A stretch of 64,000 bases of DNA from Allobranchiibius huperziae. GTDB lineage: Bacteria > Actinomycetota > Actinomycetes > Actinomycetales > Dermatophilaceae. The notes under the pieces are model-generated. The model was given only the letters and a program-made list of their open reading frames with translations. It searched no databases and was not told the origin of the DNA. Each line of letters starts with the position of its first letter. Position 1 is the first letter of the stretch. Location of the stretch: positions 1,938,929-2,002,928 of the forward strand of contig NZ_JACCFW010000001.1 in assembly GCF_013410455.1 (NCBI RefSeq). The letters are read 5' to 3'. This document shows, in pieces, positions 51,591-60,810 of this stretch. The translations under genes were made by a program, and so were the position numbers.

Positions 51591-52982
51591 TCAGCCGGTG
51601 GGTGCGCGTGGGACCACCCGCCCGATGTGCAGGAACCGGGCACGTCCAGCGCCGTCCTCGTCGACGAAGGCATGCGGCATGTGGAGCCCGTGCTCGGCAT
51701 CCTTGGCGATGAGCATCCCGTCCTCCCAGTCGACGAGCTCACTGCGCTGCGGCGCCTCCCCCATGTCGGCCAGGTCGCCCTTCGGCCGCACCTCCCGCCA
51801 GATCCGGCCGTCGTCGTCCTGCTCGACGACCACGTCCGCGATCCTGCTGGCGTAGGTGCCGGTGTAGCGGGAGGCATCCACCCGTCGCGGATGCTGCGGC
51901 GGAGCAGGCAGCGGCGGCAGCTGGGTCTCCCCCAGTCCGGCGAGCAGATGGCCGACCACGTCGCGGTAGAGCGGGAAGGGCTGACCGCCGTTGGTCAGGA
52001 GCACCACAGCGACACCGGTGGCGGGCACCATCCGTAGGAACGACGCCTGTCCCAGCGTCGTGCCGTCGTGTCCGATGACCGGACCGGCCGGGGTGTCGTA
52101 GATCTCCCATCCGAGGCCCCATGCGTCGCCCATCACCCGCAGTCGTGGCAACTGCACCTGTCGCTCCTGCATCGCGTCGACGGTCTCGCCGCGCAGGACC
52201 TGCGTGCCGTCAGCGGCCCGACCGGCGTTCAGGTGGAGCTGCGCGAACGCCAGCAGGTCGCGGGCCCGCATCGCCAGGATCGACCCGGCTGGCGCGTTGG
52301 AGCGGGGCAGGTTCCACACCGGCGCCGGCTGCTGTTCGGCCTCGGGGGTCGGGAGCACATGCCCGACCGCCGGCCGAAGGAGGATCGCCCGCCCGGCGTC
52401 GGTCGCCGCGTGTCGCAGATCGAGGGGTTCGAAAAGGCGGCTGCGCAGGCACTCGTCGTACGTCGCTCCGCGCAGCTTCTCCACCAGCCGGCCCAGGACG
52501 CAGTATCCGGCGTTGTTGTAGGAGAACCGTTCGCCTGGCTCGAAGAGCTGCTCCACGTCGTCCAGTCCGGCGACGTACTTCTCCAGGCTGTCGTCACCCG
52601 GCCCGGTGTCGGTGAAGATGTCACCTTCGAATCCGGCTGTGTGGCTGAGCAGCTGGCGCACCGTCATCGCCGCGGACGCCGCGGCGTCCGCGACCCGGAA
52701 GTCGGGCAGGTAACGGCGCACCGGTGCATCCAGCTCCACCTCGCCCTGCTCCACCAGCTGCATCACCAGCGTTGCCGTCCACACCTTGGTGATGGACCCG
52801 ATCTGGAACACCGAGTCGGGTGTCGCGGTCACGCCCGACGACAGGTTCAGCACGCCCGCCGCGGCATCGATGCTCTCCCCGCCGACACCGACAGCCACGG
52901 CGGCTGCGGGCACGTCGTACCGCGCGATGAGCTCGGGCAGGTGGTCGCCGAGCCACGACTCGACCTCTTTCAACGTCGTCAT
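51591..52982 (-). CDS. Beta-lactamase-fold serine hydrolase (S12, D-aminopeptidase-like)
   Basis: 463 aa without signal peptide, hence cytoplasmic. SxxK is Ser63-Ile-Thr-Lys66 (GSITK), the second motif is SYNNAG and the third IGHDGT. A C-terminal domain of about 110 aa follows, as in D-aminopeptidases/DmpA-like S12 enzymes. It is closely related to the C-terminal half of the divergent S9-S12 fusion, with shared blocks such as GD[IV]FTDTG-x-GDD and LEKYVAGL. At the head of the dpp/D-amino acid cluster it may release D-residues from imported peptides; esterase activity is an alternative. Confidence 0.82.
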   Translation of the reverse strand: MTTLKEVESWLGDHLPELIARYDVPAAAVAVGVGGESIDAAAGVLNLSSGVTATPDSVFQIGSITKVWTATLVMQLVEQGEVELDAPVRRYLPDFRVADAAASAAMTVRQLLSHTAGFEGDIFTDTGPGDDSLEKYVAGLDDVEQLFEPGERFSYNNAGYCVLGRLVEKLRGATYDECLRSRLFEPLDLRHAATDAGRAILLRPAVGHVLPTPEAEQQPAPVWNLPRSNAPAGSILAMRARDLLAFAQLHLNAGRAADGTQVLRGETVDAMQERQVQLPRLRVMGDAWGLGWEIYDTPAGPVIGHDGTTLGQASFLRMVPATGVAVVLLTNGGQPFPLYRDVVGHLLAGLGETQLPPLPAPPQHPRRVDASRYTGTYASRIADVVVEQDDDGRIWREVRPKGDLADMGEAPQRSELVDWEDGMLIAKDAEHGLHMPHAFVDEDGAGRARFLHIGRVVPRAPTG

Positions 52983-53099
52983 ACCGCGAAGCTACGAACC
53001 CTCGGATCGCGCCACGTCGTCGCATCCGTCAAGCAACGGGCCGCCAATTCATCCGATCCGACAAAGCGCCCCGTGCACCACCCGCGGCAGCCTTCGAGG

Positions 53100-56000
53100 A
53101 TGACCCGACCGCTACGGCTGGACGACCTGGCCGACCTGCAGCTGCCCAGCGCCCCGACGCTGTCGCCCGACGGCCGGTCCGTCGTGTACGTCGTGCGCAC
53201 GACGGACCCCGAGGCCGATCGCGACATGCACGCACTGCGGGCCGTTCGCGACGAAGGTGGCGGATGGGGTGAGCCTTTCGCGCTGACCCACGATCGCGAC
53301 GACACGGCTCCGGCGTTCTCGCCTGGCGGTGATCGCGTCGCCTTCCTGCGCGGCAACCCCGCCCCCCAGCTGCACCTGCTGCCGCTGAGCGGCGGTGAGG
53401 CGCAGCGGCTGACGAACCTGCCAGCGGGTGCCGGGACACCGGTGTGGAGCCCGGCCGGAGACCGCATCGCCTTCGTGGCGCCGGTCCGCATCGACGGCAG
53501 TGAACCGGACCTCCACGCTCCGATCGAGGTGGCCAGACTGGGCTACAAGTCCGACGATGCCGGGCTCCACGGCCCGGTGCGGACCCACCTTCACGTCCTC
53601 GACCTCACGACACTCGAGGTGCGCCGGCTCACCGATGGCGACTGGGATGCCCGGTCCCCCGCGTGGTCGCCGGACGGCGCCCGGCTCGCCTTCACCGCCG
53701 CCATGAACGAGGATGCCGACCGCACGCTGCGCTCGAGCCCGTTCGTGCTGGACCCCTCCGGCGACGCCGCACCACGCCGGATCGGACCGGGTGTCGGCGT
53801 CGCGGGTGCCGTCACGTGGAGCGCCGACTCCGCGGCGCTGCTGGTCGCCGGTCAGACCCGGCCGCGCATCGGTCACACCGCGCTCTTGCGGATGACGGTC
53901 GACGACCCCTCCGACGAGGGGATCGACCTGATCGGCCGCCTCGACCGCAACGTGATGCCGGGCGGGCCCGGTTACCCCGGCGGCCGCCCGCAACTCGCCC
54001 CGGACGGGCGGCAGGTCGTGTTCTGCATCCGGGACCGCGGATGCTCGCACGTCTACGCCGCACCGGTCGACGGGTCCGCGGCACCGCGACCCCTCATCGA
54101 CGATCCGCAGGTGAGCGTGTCCGGTCTGTCGGTGGCCCGGGACGTCGACCTGGCGGCGGTGGTGCTCGCCGACCCGTCGACGTACGGCGAGATCGCGATC
54201 GTGCCGGTCTCGGGCGGGGATCCGGTCCGCCTCACGAAGCACACCGCCGCCGGCCTGCCGGACGTACGTCTGCTGCGCCCCGAATCCCGCACGTTCCGGG
54301 TGCACGACGGCACGCAGATGCACGGCTGGGTGCTGCGCGACCCGGAGGCGACAGTGCCGGGTCCGCTGCTGCTCGACGCACACGGCGGACCGCACAACGC
54401 GTGGTCACCGGCCCCGGACCCCGCACACGCCTACCACCAGGTGCTGGCCTCGCGGGGCTGGACGGTCCTGACCCTCAACCCGCGCGGCAGCGACGGATAC
54501 GGGGAGGAGTTCTGGAGGGGTGCCGCCTTCGCCTGGGGCACCGCCGACGAGCGGGATCTGCTGGATCCCCTGGACGAACTGGTCGACGAGGGGATCGCCG
54601 ACCCGGACCGCCTCGCCCTGACCGGCTACAGCTACGGCGGCTACCTCACGTGCTGGCTGACCGGCCGGACCGACCGGTTCGCGGCAGCTGTGGCAGGGGG
54701 CGTGGTCGCCGACCTGACGAGCCTCTGGGGCACCAGCGACGAGAGCCCGGCGCTCGGGGCGCAGGAGTGGCCGGACCCGTTCACCGAGCCCGACGAGCTG
54801 ACGGCCATCTCCCCCTGGTCGCACGTGGCCGACGTGCGCACCCCGACCCTGCTGCTGCACGGGCTGGCCGATCAGACGTGCCCGCCCGGGCAGGCCGAGC
54901 TGTGGTTCGCCGCCCTCCGCACGCGCGGCGTTCCGACGCAGATGGTGCTCTACCCGGGCTCCTCGCACGTCTTCATCCTCGACGGGCGACCCTCGCACCG
55001 CATCGACTACAACCGCCGACTCATCGATTGGACGGAGCACCACATGAGCACCCGGACCACCACACCAGCACGCCTCGACCAGCATCACTGGGAACGGCGC
55101 CTGGACCAGCTGGCCGCACGGCACCAGGTCGTGGGAGCCAGTCTCGCGATCCGCAGGGTGTCCGAGTCCGGCGACGTGACCGACGACGAGCTGCTCCAGG
55201 CCGCGACCGGCGTCCTCAGCAAGACCACCATGTATCCGGCCACCACCGATTCGGTCTTCCAGATCGGCTCCATCAGCAAGGTATGGACCACCACCTTGCT
55301 CATGCAGCTGATCGACGAGGGCCAACTCACCCTCGACACCCCCGTCGTGGAACTGCTGCCCGACCTGCGACTCGGCAGCGAGGAGGTCACCCAGAAGATC
55401 ACGGTGCGTCATCTGCTCACCCACACCAGCGGCATCGACGGCGACGTCTTCACCGACACGGGGCGCGGCGACGACTGTCTCGAGAAGTACGTGGCGGGCC
55501 TGCACGACGTGGCCCAGAACCACCCCCTGGGCGCGACCTTCTCCTACTGCAACTCCGGATTCGTCCTCGCGGGCCGAGTCATCGAGGTGCTCACCGGAAA
55601 GACCTGGGACCAGGTCCTGCGTGAGCGGATCATCGAGCCGCTGGGACTGACCCACACGTCCACCCTGCCCGAAGAGGCCATCCTGCAGCGCGTCGCCATC
55701 GGGCACATCTCCCCCGATCCGGAGGGTGACCCCCAGGTGGTGCCGACCTTCCTGATGCCACGCTCCGTCGGCCCGGCCGGTCTGATCACCGCGACTGCAG
55801 CCGACGTGACGTCGTTCGCGCGGATGCATCTGCGTGACGGTCTCGCCCCCGACGGCACCCGGGTGCTTTCCGCGCAGTCCACGACGGCGATGCAGTCCCA
55901 TCAGGTCGACGTCCCCGAGAAGTACACCCTCGGCGACTCGTGGGGCGTCGGCTGGATCCGCTTCGAATGGGACGGCGAGCGGCTCTACGGTCATGACGGC

Positions 56001-56462
56001 TCGACGTACGGCCAGAACGCCTACCTGAAAGTGCTGCCCTCCCAGGGCCTCGCGGTCGCTCTGCTCACGAACGGCGGGCACACGACCGATCTGTACAACG
56101 ACCTCTTCGACGAGATCTTCCGGGAGGTCGCCGACGTCGCCATGGCGCCCCAGCTCACTCCGCCCGCTGATACACCGGATGTCGATCTGTCACCATACGT
56201 CGGCACCTACGAACGCAGCTCGGTCACCTCCGAGGTGACCGAGCGCGACGGGAACCTGGTCATCAAGGTCATCCCGACGGGGACGGTCGCCGAGGCGTCC
56301 GGAGCGACCGTCGAACACCTCGTGCTGCAGCCGGTCGAGCAGGGACTGTTCGTCACCCAGCCGCCCGGTCAGCAGAGTTGGCTCCCGGTGTACTTCTACA
56401 ACCTGCCCGACGGCAGCCCCTACCTGCACTACGGCGCGCGCGCCCAACCCAGAAGGAGCTGA
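53100..56462 (+). CDS. S9 prolyl oligopeptidase-family peptidase fused to S12 beta-lactamase-fold hydrolase
   Basis: 1120 aa from ATG 53100. Residues 1-400 are a WD-like propeller with TolB-type repeats (SPDGRSVVYVVR, SPAGDRIAFVAP, SPDGARLAFTAA). Residues 420-648 are the S9 catalytic domain: Ser511 (GYSYGG), Asp591 (GLADQT) and His623 (GSSHVF). At residue 649 a new module begins with Met (codon ATG 55044, GGAG nine bases upstream): Ser724-x-x-Lys727 (GSISK), Tyr816-x-Asn (SYCNSG) and GHDGS. There is no stop or frameshift between the halves. Full-length fusion is what the sequence shows, but an internal start could also give the S12 part alone. Both halves are cytoplasmic peptidase types. Confidence 0.85.
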   Translation: MTRPLRLDDLADLQLPSAPTLSPDGRSVVYVVRTTDPEADRDMHALRAVRDEGGGWGEPFALTHDRDDTAPAFSPGGDRVAFLRGNPAPQLHLLPLSGGEAQRLTNLPAGAGTPVWSPAGDRIAFVAPVRIDGSEPDLHAPIEVARLGYKSDDAGLHGPVRTHLHVLDLTTLEVRRLTDGDWDARSPAWSPDGARLAFTAAMNEDADRTLRSSPFVLDPSGDAAPRRIGPGVGVAGAVTWSADSAALLVAGQTRPRIGHTALLRMTVDDPSDEGIDLIGRLDRNVMPGGPGYPGGRPQLAPDGRQVVFCIRDRGCSHVYAAPVDGSAAPRPLIDDPQVSVSGLSVARDVDLAAVVLADPSTYGEIAIVPVSGGDPVRLTKHTAAGLPDVRLLRPESRTFRVHDGTQMHGWVLRDPEATVPGPLLLDAHGGPHNAWSPAPDPAHAYHQVLASRGWTVLTLNPRGSDGYGEEFWRGAAFAWGTADERDLLDPLDELVDEGIADPDRLALTGYSYGGYLTCWLTGRTDRFAAAVAGGVVADLTSLWGTSDESPALGAQEWPDPFTEPDELTAISPWSHVADVRTPTLLLHGLADQTCPPGQAELWFAALRTRGVPTQMVLYPGSSHVFILDGRPSHRIDYNRRLIDWTEHHMSTRTTTPARLDQHHWERRLDQLAARHQVVGASLAIRRVSESGDVTDDELLQAATGVLSKTTMYPATTDSVFQIGSISKVWTTTLLMQLIDEGQLTLDTPVVELLPDLRLGSEEVTQKITVRHLLTHTSGIDGDVFTDTGRGDDCLEKYVAGLHDVAQNHPLGATFSYCNSGFVLAGRVIEVLTGKTWDQVLRERIIEPLGLTHTSTLPEEAILQRVAIGHISPDPEGDPQVVPTFLMPRSVGPAGLITATAADVTSFARMHLRDGLAPDGTRVLSAQSTTAMQSHQVDVPEKYTLGDSWGVGWIRFEWDGERLYGHDGSTYGQNAYLKVLPSQGLAVALLTNGGHTTDLYNDLFDEIFREVADVAMAPQLTPPADTPDVDLSPYVGTYERSSVTSEVTERDGNLVIKVIPTGTVAEASGATVEHLVLQPVEQGLFVTQPPGQQSWLPVYFYNLPDGSPYLHYGARAQPRRS

Positions 56463-56479
56463 GCCGTCGCGAACCGGTC

Positions 56480-57076
56480 TCACGGCGCCGGCACCCGGAA
56501 ACAGACCAGCAGTGACGACACCATCTGGTACTGCGCGATCAAGCTGAGGATCGCGATCGTCCCCGACTCGCCGAAGACGCGCAGACACGCCTCGTAGACC
56601 ACGTCGGGCACGTCGTGCGTCCGCAGCAGGGCGGCAGCCAGGTCATGGGCCACGGTGGCCTCTGCGCCGAGTCCGTCCGGGGCAGCGCCCGCAAGGATCG
56701 CGTCGATCGTGTTGTCGGACATGCCGATTGCTCGCGCGGCCGCCCGGTGGGCGTAGATCTCGTACTCGGCGTCCCACGCGCCGGCGACGGTCAGGATGAC
56801 GACCTGACGTACGTCGTCGGACAGCCCGGAGCGCGCGATCTCGCGAATCCAGCCGCCCAAGCCGATCGTCAACTCCGGGCTTCGCAGCATCGCGTTGAAC
56901 GGATCGATGAACCGGCCGTCGTCCAACTGGGCGACGAAGCCGTCGTGTCGGGTCTCGGGGCCGGTCAACGCTTCGAGTTGGCGGTGCACGGATCGCTGTG
57001 CATCGTCGAGTTCATCGGGACTAAGCAGCGCGAGCCGCCCGCCCAGCCGATCGAGATCGGATCGATCGGATGTCAT
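56480..57076 (-). CDS. Carboxymuconolactone decarboxylase-family protein
   Basis: 198 aa from ATG 57076. The CMD core is visible as RQVVILTVAGAWDAEYEIYAHRAAARAIGMSDNTI; the Glu and His are kept but the CxxC of AhpD peroxidases is missing. A second related helix pair follows (VAHDLAAALLRTHDVPD). A decarboxylase/lactonase or a non-catalytic CMD protein is more likely than a peroxidase. It follows the tautomerase gene by 31 nt, so both may act in one catabolic step. Confidence 0.8.
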   Translation of the reverse strand: MTSDRSDLDRLGGRLALLSPDELDDAQRSVHRQLEALTGPETRHDGFVAQLDDGRFIDPFNAMLRSPELTIGLGGWIREIARSGLSDDVRQVVILTVAGAWDAEYEIYAHRAAARAIGMSDNTIDAILAGAAPDGLGAEATVAHDLAAALLRTHDVPDVVYEACLRVFGESGTIAILSLIAQYQMVSSLLVCFRVPAP

Positions 57077-57107
57077 GAGGGCGGGCCCCCTCGCGAACGG
57101 GCCTGCA

Positions 57108-57533
57108 TCACGAACCGCCCGGGACGCGCGACTGGTCCATGCGCGCGTCGAACCCGGTGTCCGGATCGAGGGCACGCCCGTCGGCCCACCAGTTCTCCGA
57201 CGGCGACGGCACCACGTTGAGGTAGATGTCGCGAGTCTGCAGACCGGCCAGCTCCTGCAGATTGGCGACCACGGACGTGTACAACGCGTTGAGCACAGCA
57301 GCCGGGCGCTGCGAGAAGTAGAACTGGATGAAGACGGCCTCGCGGCGGCGTTCCAGCCCGAACGCGACGGGCGCGGAGATGAGGTTGGCGTCGTCCAGCT
57401 CATGGAAGACGTGGTACCGGTCGTCCTCCGGGATGCCGAGCACCTCGACGAGCGAACGGTGGATGGACTCGGAGATGGCTTGTCGGTGCTCGACAGGGCT
57501 TCCGGTCCGCAGATAGATCTTGGTCATCGGCAT
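57108..57533 (-). CDS. Tautomerase-family protein (Tautomerase_2)
   Basis: 141 aa, ATG after AGGAG. The N terminus Met-Pro-Met-Thr-Lys would expose Pro as catalytic base after Met removal, as in 4-oxalocrotonate tautomerases. IPEDDRYHVFHELDDANL and the RDIYLNVVPSPSENWWADG ending are Tautomerase_2 hallmarks. Substrate unknown. The LysR gene lies upstream on the same strand and could control this pair. Confidence 0.85.
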   Translation of the reverse strand: MPMTKIYLRTGSPVEHRQAISESIHRSLVEVLGIPEDDRYHVFHELDDANLISAPVAFGLERRREAVFIQFYFSQRPAAVLNALYTSVVANLQELAGLQTRDIYLNVVPSPSENWWADGRALDPDTGFDARMDQSRVPGGS

Positions 57534-57666
57534 GCTGCACTCCTGGTGCTCGTAGAGTCCTCCGTGCTGTTACGACTCCAGTCAACGCCGGATCCAGGCA
57601 TGCACAAGCGATGATTCCGCAGCCCCCACATGCGCATCGCGCATGTCAGATGTACCGACGTATCGC

Positions 57667-58578
57667 CTAGGAGACCGGCAGGTCGGCCGCAGCGTCTCGC
57701 AGCGCCCTGACCACATGCTCGGTCGCAGCAGAGATGTCACCAGGTTGCCGCGCGACGATCGCACGCCGGAGCACCGGCGTCCCTCCGACGACGCGCACCA
57801 GCCGCACGTCGGGGGGCACCAACGCGGCAAGCGTCGGAGGCACCGTCGTCACTCCCCAGCCCTGGCCGACGAGCTGCAACTTGGCGAGCCAGTCGTGCAC
57901 GACGTGCGTGATCCGCGGGGAACTCGGCAGCGCGGGCCACACCCCGAACACCGGGTCGGTGCCAGATCTCGGGGACGAGATCCAGCACGCCGCCTCCAGC
58001 TGTTCGAGCGTCACCTCACCGACGCGTGCGGCGTCGCTGTCGGCGGCGACGGCCACCATCAACTCGCCCTCCAGCAGCACGTCGATCTCAAGCTGAGGCA
58101 TCAGGTCATCGAGAGCCGCGTACGGGGGCAGCGACGCGATCAGAGCCACCTCGATCGTCCCGGAGCGCAGGCTCCGCGTCAGAGCACGACTCGTAGCGTC
58201 GCGGGTCACGACCTCGATCGCAGGATGCTCGTCGCGCAGCACCGCCAGCACTCGCGGCACCAGGGCAGCGCCCACACTGTGATTCACCCCGAGCCGCACG
58301 ATGCCCTGGACCGGCTCGGTGCCGTGGATCACCCGTTCGGCGCGATCGATCGCGTCGAGGGCACCCGATGCGGCCCGCAGCATGATCCATCCCTGCGGGG
58401 TCAACGTCGCGCCGCCCGGATGCCGATCGAACAGCCGTGTACCGACCGACTGTTCGAGAGCTGCGACCTGGCGAGAGACCGCGGACTGGGTGAAGTGCAG
58501 CGAGCCGGCGGCGGCGGTGAACGAGCCGGTCTCCGCGATGACCCGCATCAGCCGGAGCGTGGCGGAGCTCCATTCCAT
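57667..58578 (-). CDS. LysR-family transcriptional regulator
   Basis: 303 aa. HTH_1 at the N terminus (TGSFTAAAGSLHFTQSAVSRQVAALE) and a periplasmic-binding-like effector domain from about residue 90. A TATGCT box lies eight bases before the ATG. It precedes the tautomerase/CMD genes on the same strand and may regulate them; the inducer is unknown. Confidence 0.87.
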   Translation of the reverse strand: MEWSSATLRLMRVIAETGSFTAAAGSLHFTQSAVSRQVAALEQSVGTRLFDRHPGGATLTPQGWIMLRAASGALDAIDRAERVIHGTEPVQGIVRLGVNHSVGAALVPRVLAVLRDEHPAIEVVTRDATSRALTRSLRSGTIEVALIASLPPYAALDDLMPQLEIDVLLEGELMVAVAADSDAARVGEVTLEQLEAACWISSPRSGTDPVFGVWPALPSSPRITHVVHDWLAKLQLVGQGWGVTTVPPTLAALVPPDVRLVRVVGGTPVLRRAIVARQPGDISAATEHVVRALRDAAADLPVS

Positions 58579-58823
58579 GCATTCGGAGCATAGTCAGACC
58601 ATCCCTGGTGCCCTCAACGCATGGCAGTGTCGCTGCGAGCTTCGCGGCCAGAAAGGCGCGCACCCTCGTTCTGGGAGATGGGTCCTATTACCGACCATTC
58701 GGGTATTTCCTTATTCCTGAGCTCCGCCGACGCCGTGGACAAAGGGCCACCACGAACGTCCCTCGATTCGCACGGCCACCCCGTGCGGAATCAGAAAGAC
58801 AGTCCTCGGACAATTCGAGAGAT

Positions 58824-59771
58824 CTATTCGCGCTTCGATGAATTCTCGGTGTGGGTGATCGCTTCGTACGGCGCCAACTGCGAACGGACGTCGCGGGGCA
58901 CCCGCACGCCCCTCGTCTGCAGGTTGGCGACGAACCGCTCGGCGAGCGGGTGCACGTGCGACGGGGACACGGCGACCAGCTGCCGCACCCAGCGAGGCGA
59001 GAAGGATCGAACCGTCCCGGGCAGCCCGGCGCTCACCGCACTGACCGGCGTCACCGCGACGCCCAAGCCGGCAGCTGCCAACTGAGGGGCCGCCGAGGTG
59101 ACGGACGTCCGCATGACGATCTCCGGGCGGACACCGGCCTCGGTGGACGAGCGATCCAGCCAGGCACTCAGACCGTTGTCGGTGGCGAAATGGACCAGGG
59201 CCACGGATTCCAGATCCTCCAGTCGCACCGCGGACTGCTGCGCGAAGGGATGCGAGGTCGCTGCGGTCAGGACGATCTCCTCCTTCGCGATCGGCGTACT
59301 CGTGTACTTCGGCGACACGGGCCCTGGAACGAGCAGTACGTCGACCTGATCGGTGTCGATGAGCGCCAACATCTCGTCGGGATCTGCCGACTCGCGAAGA
59401 CTGATGCTCACCTTCGGGCGCCGCCGGTGCCAGTCGCGGATGACGGGAGCCACGACCGACACGGTGAGGCTCTGCGCGCACGCCAGGCGAAGCGACCCTC
59501 CGGCGGCGTCCGCAGCGGCGCGAGCAGAGCGAACGGCCGAGGTAGCCGCGTCGATCGCACGACGCGCGTCGGCGACCGCAGCGCGGCCCGCCGGCGTGAG
59601 CTTGACCCCGCGGGGCTCTCGACGCAGCAGAGGCGTGCGCGCCTCACGTTCCAGCGTCGCAAGTTGGTGGGACACCGCCGGCTGGGAGGAGTGCAACACG
59701 TGCGCCGCCAGCGTGATGGACCCCGAATCAGCAACTGCGACCAAACATTCGAGCGCGCGCAGAGAAACCAT
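58824..59771 (-). CDS. LysR-family transcriptional regulator
   Basis: 315 aa. HTH_1 (SGSITLAAHVLHSSQPAVSHQLATLE) and LysR_substrate domain. Start ATG 59771 supported by a TAACCT box six bases upstream. The SDR gene upstream is on the same strand; no divergent partner exists, so the target is unclear. Confidence 0.87.
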   Translation of the reverse strand: MVSLRALECLVAVADSGSITLAAHVLHSSQPAVSHQLATLEREARTPLLRREPRGVKLTPAGRAAVADARRAIDAATSAVRSARAAADAAGGSLRLACAQSLTVSVVAPVIRDWHRRRPKVSISLRESADPDEMLALIDTDQVDVLLVPGPVSPKYTSTPIAKEEIVLTAATSHPFAQQSAVRLEDLESVALVHFATDNGLSAWLDRSSTEAGVRPEIVMRTSVTSAAPQLAAAGLGVAVTPVSAVSAGLPGTVRSFSPRWVRQLVAVSPSHVHPLAERFVANLQTRGVRVPRDVRSQLAPYEAITHTENSSKRE

Positions 59772-59777
59772 TGATAT

Positions 59778-59783
59778 AGGTTA
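59778..59783 (-). promoter_or_regulatory. -10 box of a leaderless transcript (TAACCT)
   Basis: On the minus strand TAACCT, then ATATCA (6 nt), then the ATG of the LysR gene. Confidence 0.5.
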
Positions 59784-59953
59784 TCCCCGTTCCACTAATG
59801 ACGAACGTCGCTTCGAATTCGACCGATGGCGGACGATCGCGAATATTGGGGCATTACTCGTTCGATGATTTGAGTCCGCGGACAGCGACCGGCCCGTCGG
59901 CGATCATCGCGGGAGGCTCTCGGCCGCATCGGCCGGAGCGGGCGGCCCGGGTG

Positions 59954-60748
59954 TCAGTAGTGAATCGACCCCAGCTGTCCCCCGCCGACCGCGACGGCGT
60001 CACCGGTGATCGCCACGCTCAGCGGAGAACAGAGGAAGGTCACCACATGGGCGACCTCGACAGGCTCCACCAAGCGTCCGGTGATGACGTCCTGTGCCAG
60101 ATTCTTCGCCATCTCGGGCTCGGTGATACCGCGGTCCGAAGCGCCGGCACGGATCATCTCGTGCACGCCGTCGGTCAGCGTCAACCCGGGATGCACCACG
60201 GTCACGTTGACGCCGTGCGGGCCGAGCTCATCGGCCAGGTTCTTCGACATCGCGACCACTGAGACGTTGCGGATCGCGCCGAACATCGAGCCGGTACGGC
60301 GCAGGTTCAGGCCGCTGATGTTGATCACGCGACCCCACCCTCGGTCGATCATCTGAGGTGCGACCGCCCGGGCACATCGCAGGTACCCGAGCACCTTGGT
60401 CTCCATCTCGGTGCGAAGGGCGTCGTCATCCAGGTCCTGGAAACCGGTAGGGGGACCGCCGGCGGCCTTGGCGGCAGCGTTGACCAGGATGTCCACCCCG
60501 CCGAGGTCTTCGGTGACCTTCGCGACCGCCGCGTCGACCTCGTCGTCGCGCGACGTGTCCGCGCTGACCGCGATCGCGTCGTACCCGCGAGAGCGAAGCG
60601 TCGAGGCGGCGCGTTCCACGGTCTCTGCATCCCGGGCCAGGAGCGCGACTCGCGCACCCTCGTCGCAGAGTTCGCTCGCGATGGCGAACCCCAGTCCGCG
60701 GCTGCCCCCTGTCACCAGGGCCCTCTTTCCTTGCAGTTGCAGGTCCAC
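59954..60748 (-). CDS. SDR-family protein lacking the canonical Tyr/Lys
   Basis: 264 aa from GTG 60748 (GGAGAA upstream). The cofactor loop TGGSRGLG and the VNAAAK strand are normal, and a Ser is kept in NISGLNLRR. The YxxxK motif is replaced by Phe-Gly-Ala-Ile-Arg in MFGAIRNVSVVAMSK, so the catalytic Tyr and Lys are Phe and Arg. A known SDR subgroup has an RNAA-type sequence here. The protein may bind NAD(P) without normal reductase chemistry or use a different mechanism. Confidence 0.82.
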   Translation of the reverse strand: MDLQLQGKRALVTGGSRGLGFAIASELCDEGARVALLARDAETVERAASTLRSRGYDAIAVSADTSRDDEVDAAVAKVTEDLGGVDILVNAAAKAAGGPPTGFQDLDDDALRTEMETKVLGYLRCARAVAPQMIDRGWGRVINISGLNLRRTGSMFGAIRNVSVVAMSKNLADELGPHGVNVTVVHPGLTLTDGVHEMIRAGASDRGITEPEMAKNLAQDVITGRLVEPVEVAHVVTFLCSPLSVAITGDAVAVGGGQLGSIHY

Positions 60749-60810
60749 GTTCGTTCTCCTTCTCTGGTAGGTCGCACCTGACAGCGTCATGCCCTCATCC
60801 GCTGTGACGT

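Noticed and set aside
52068-53099. N-terminal extension of the S9-S12 fusion to 1464 aa
   Set aside because: The extra 344 codons are antisense to the S12 hydrolase gene and have no domain content; the S9 domain starts at ATG 53100.
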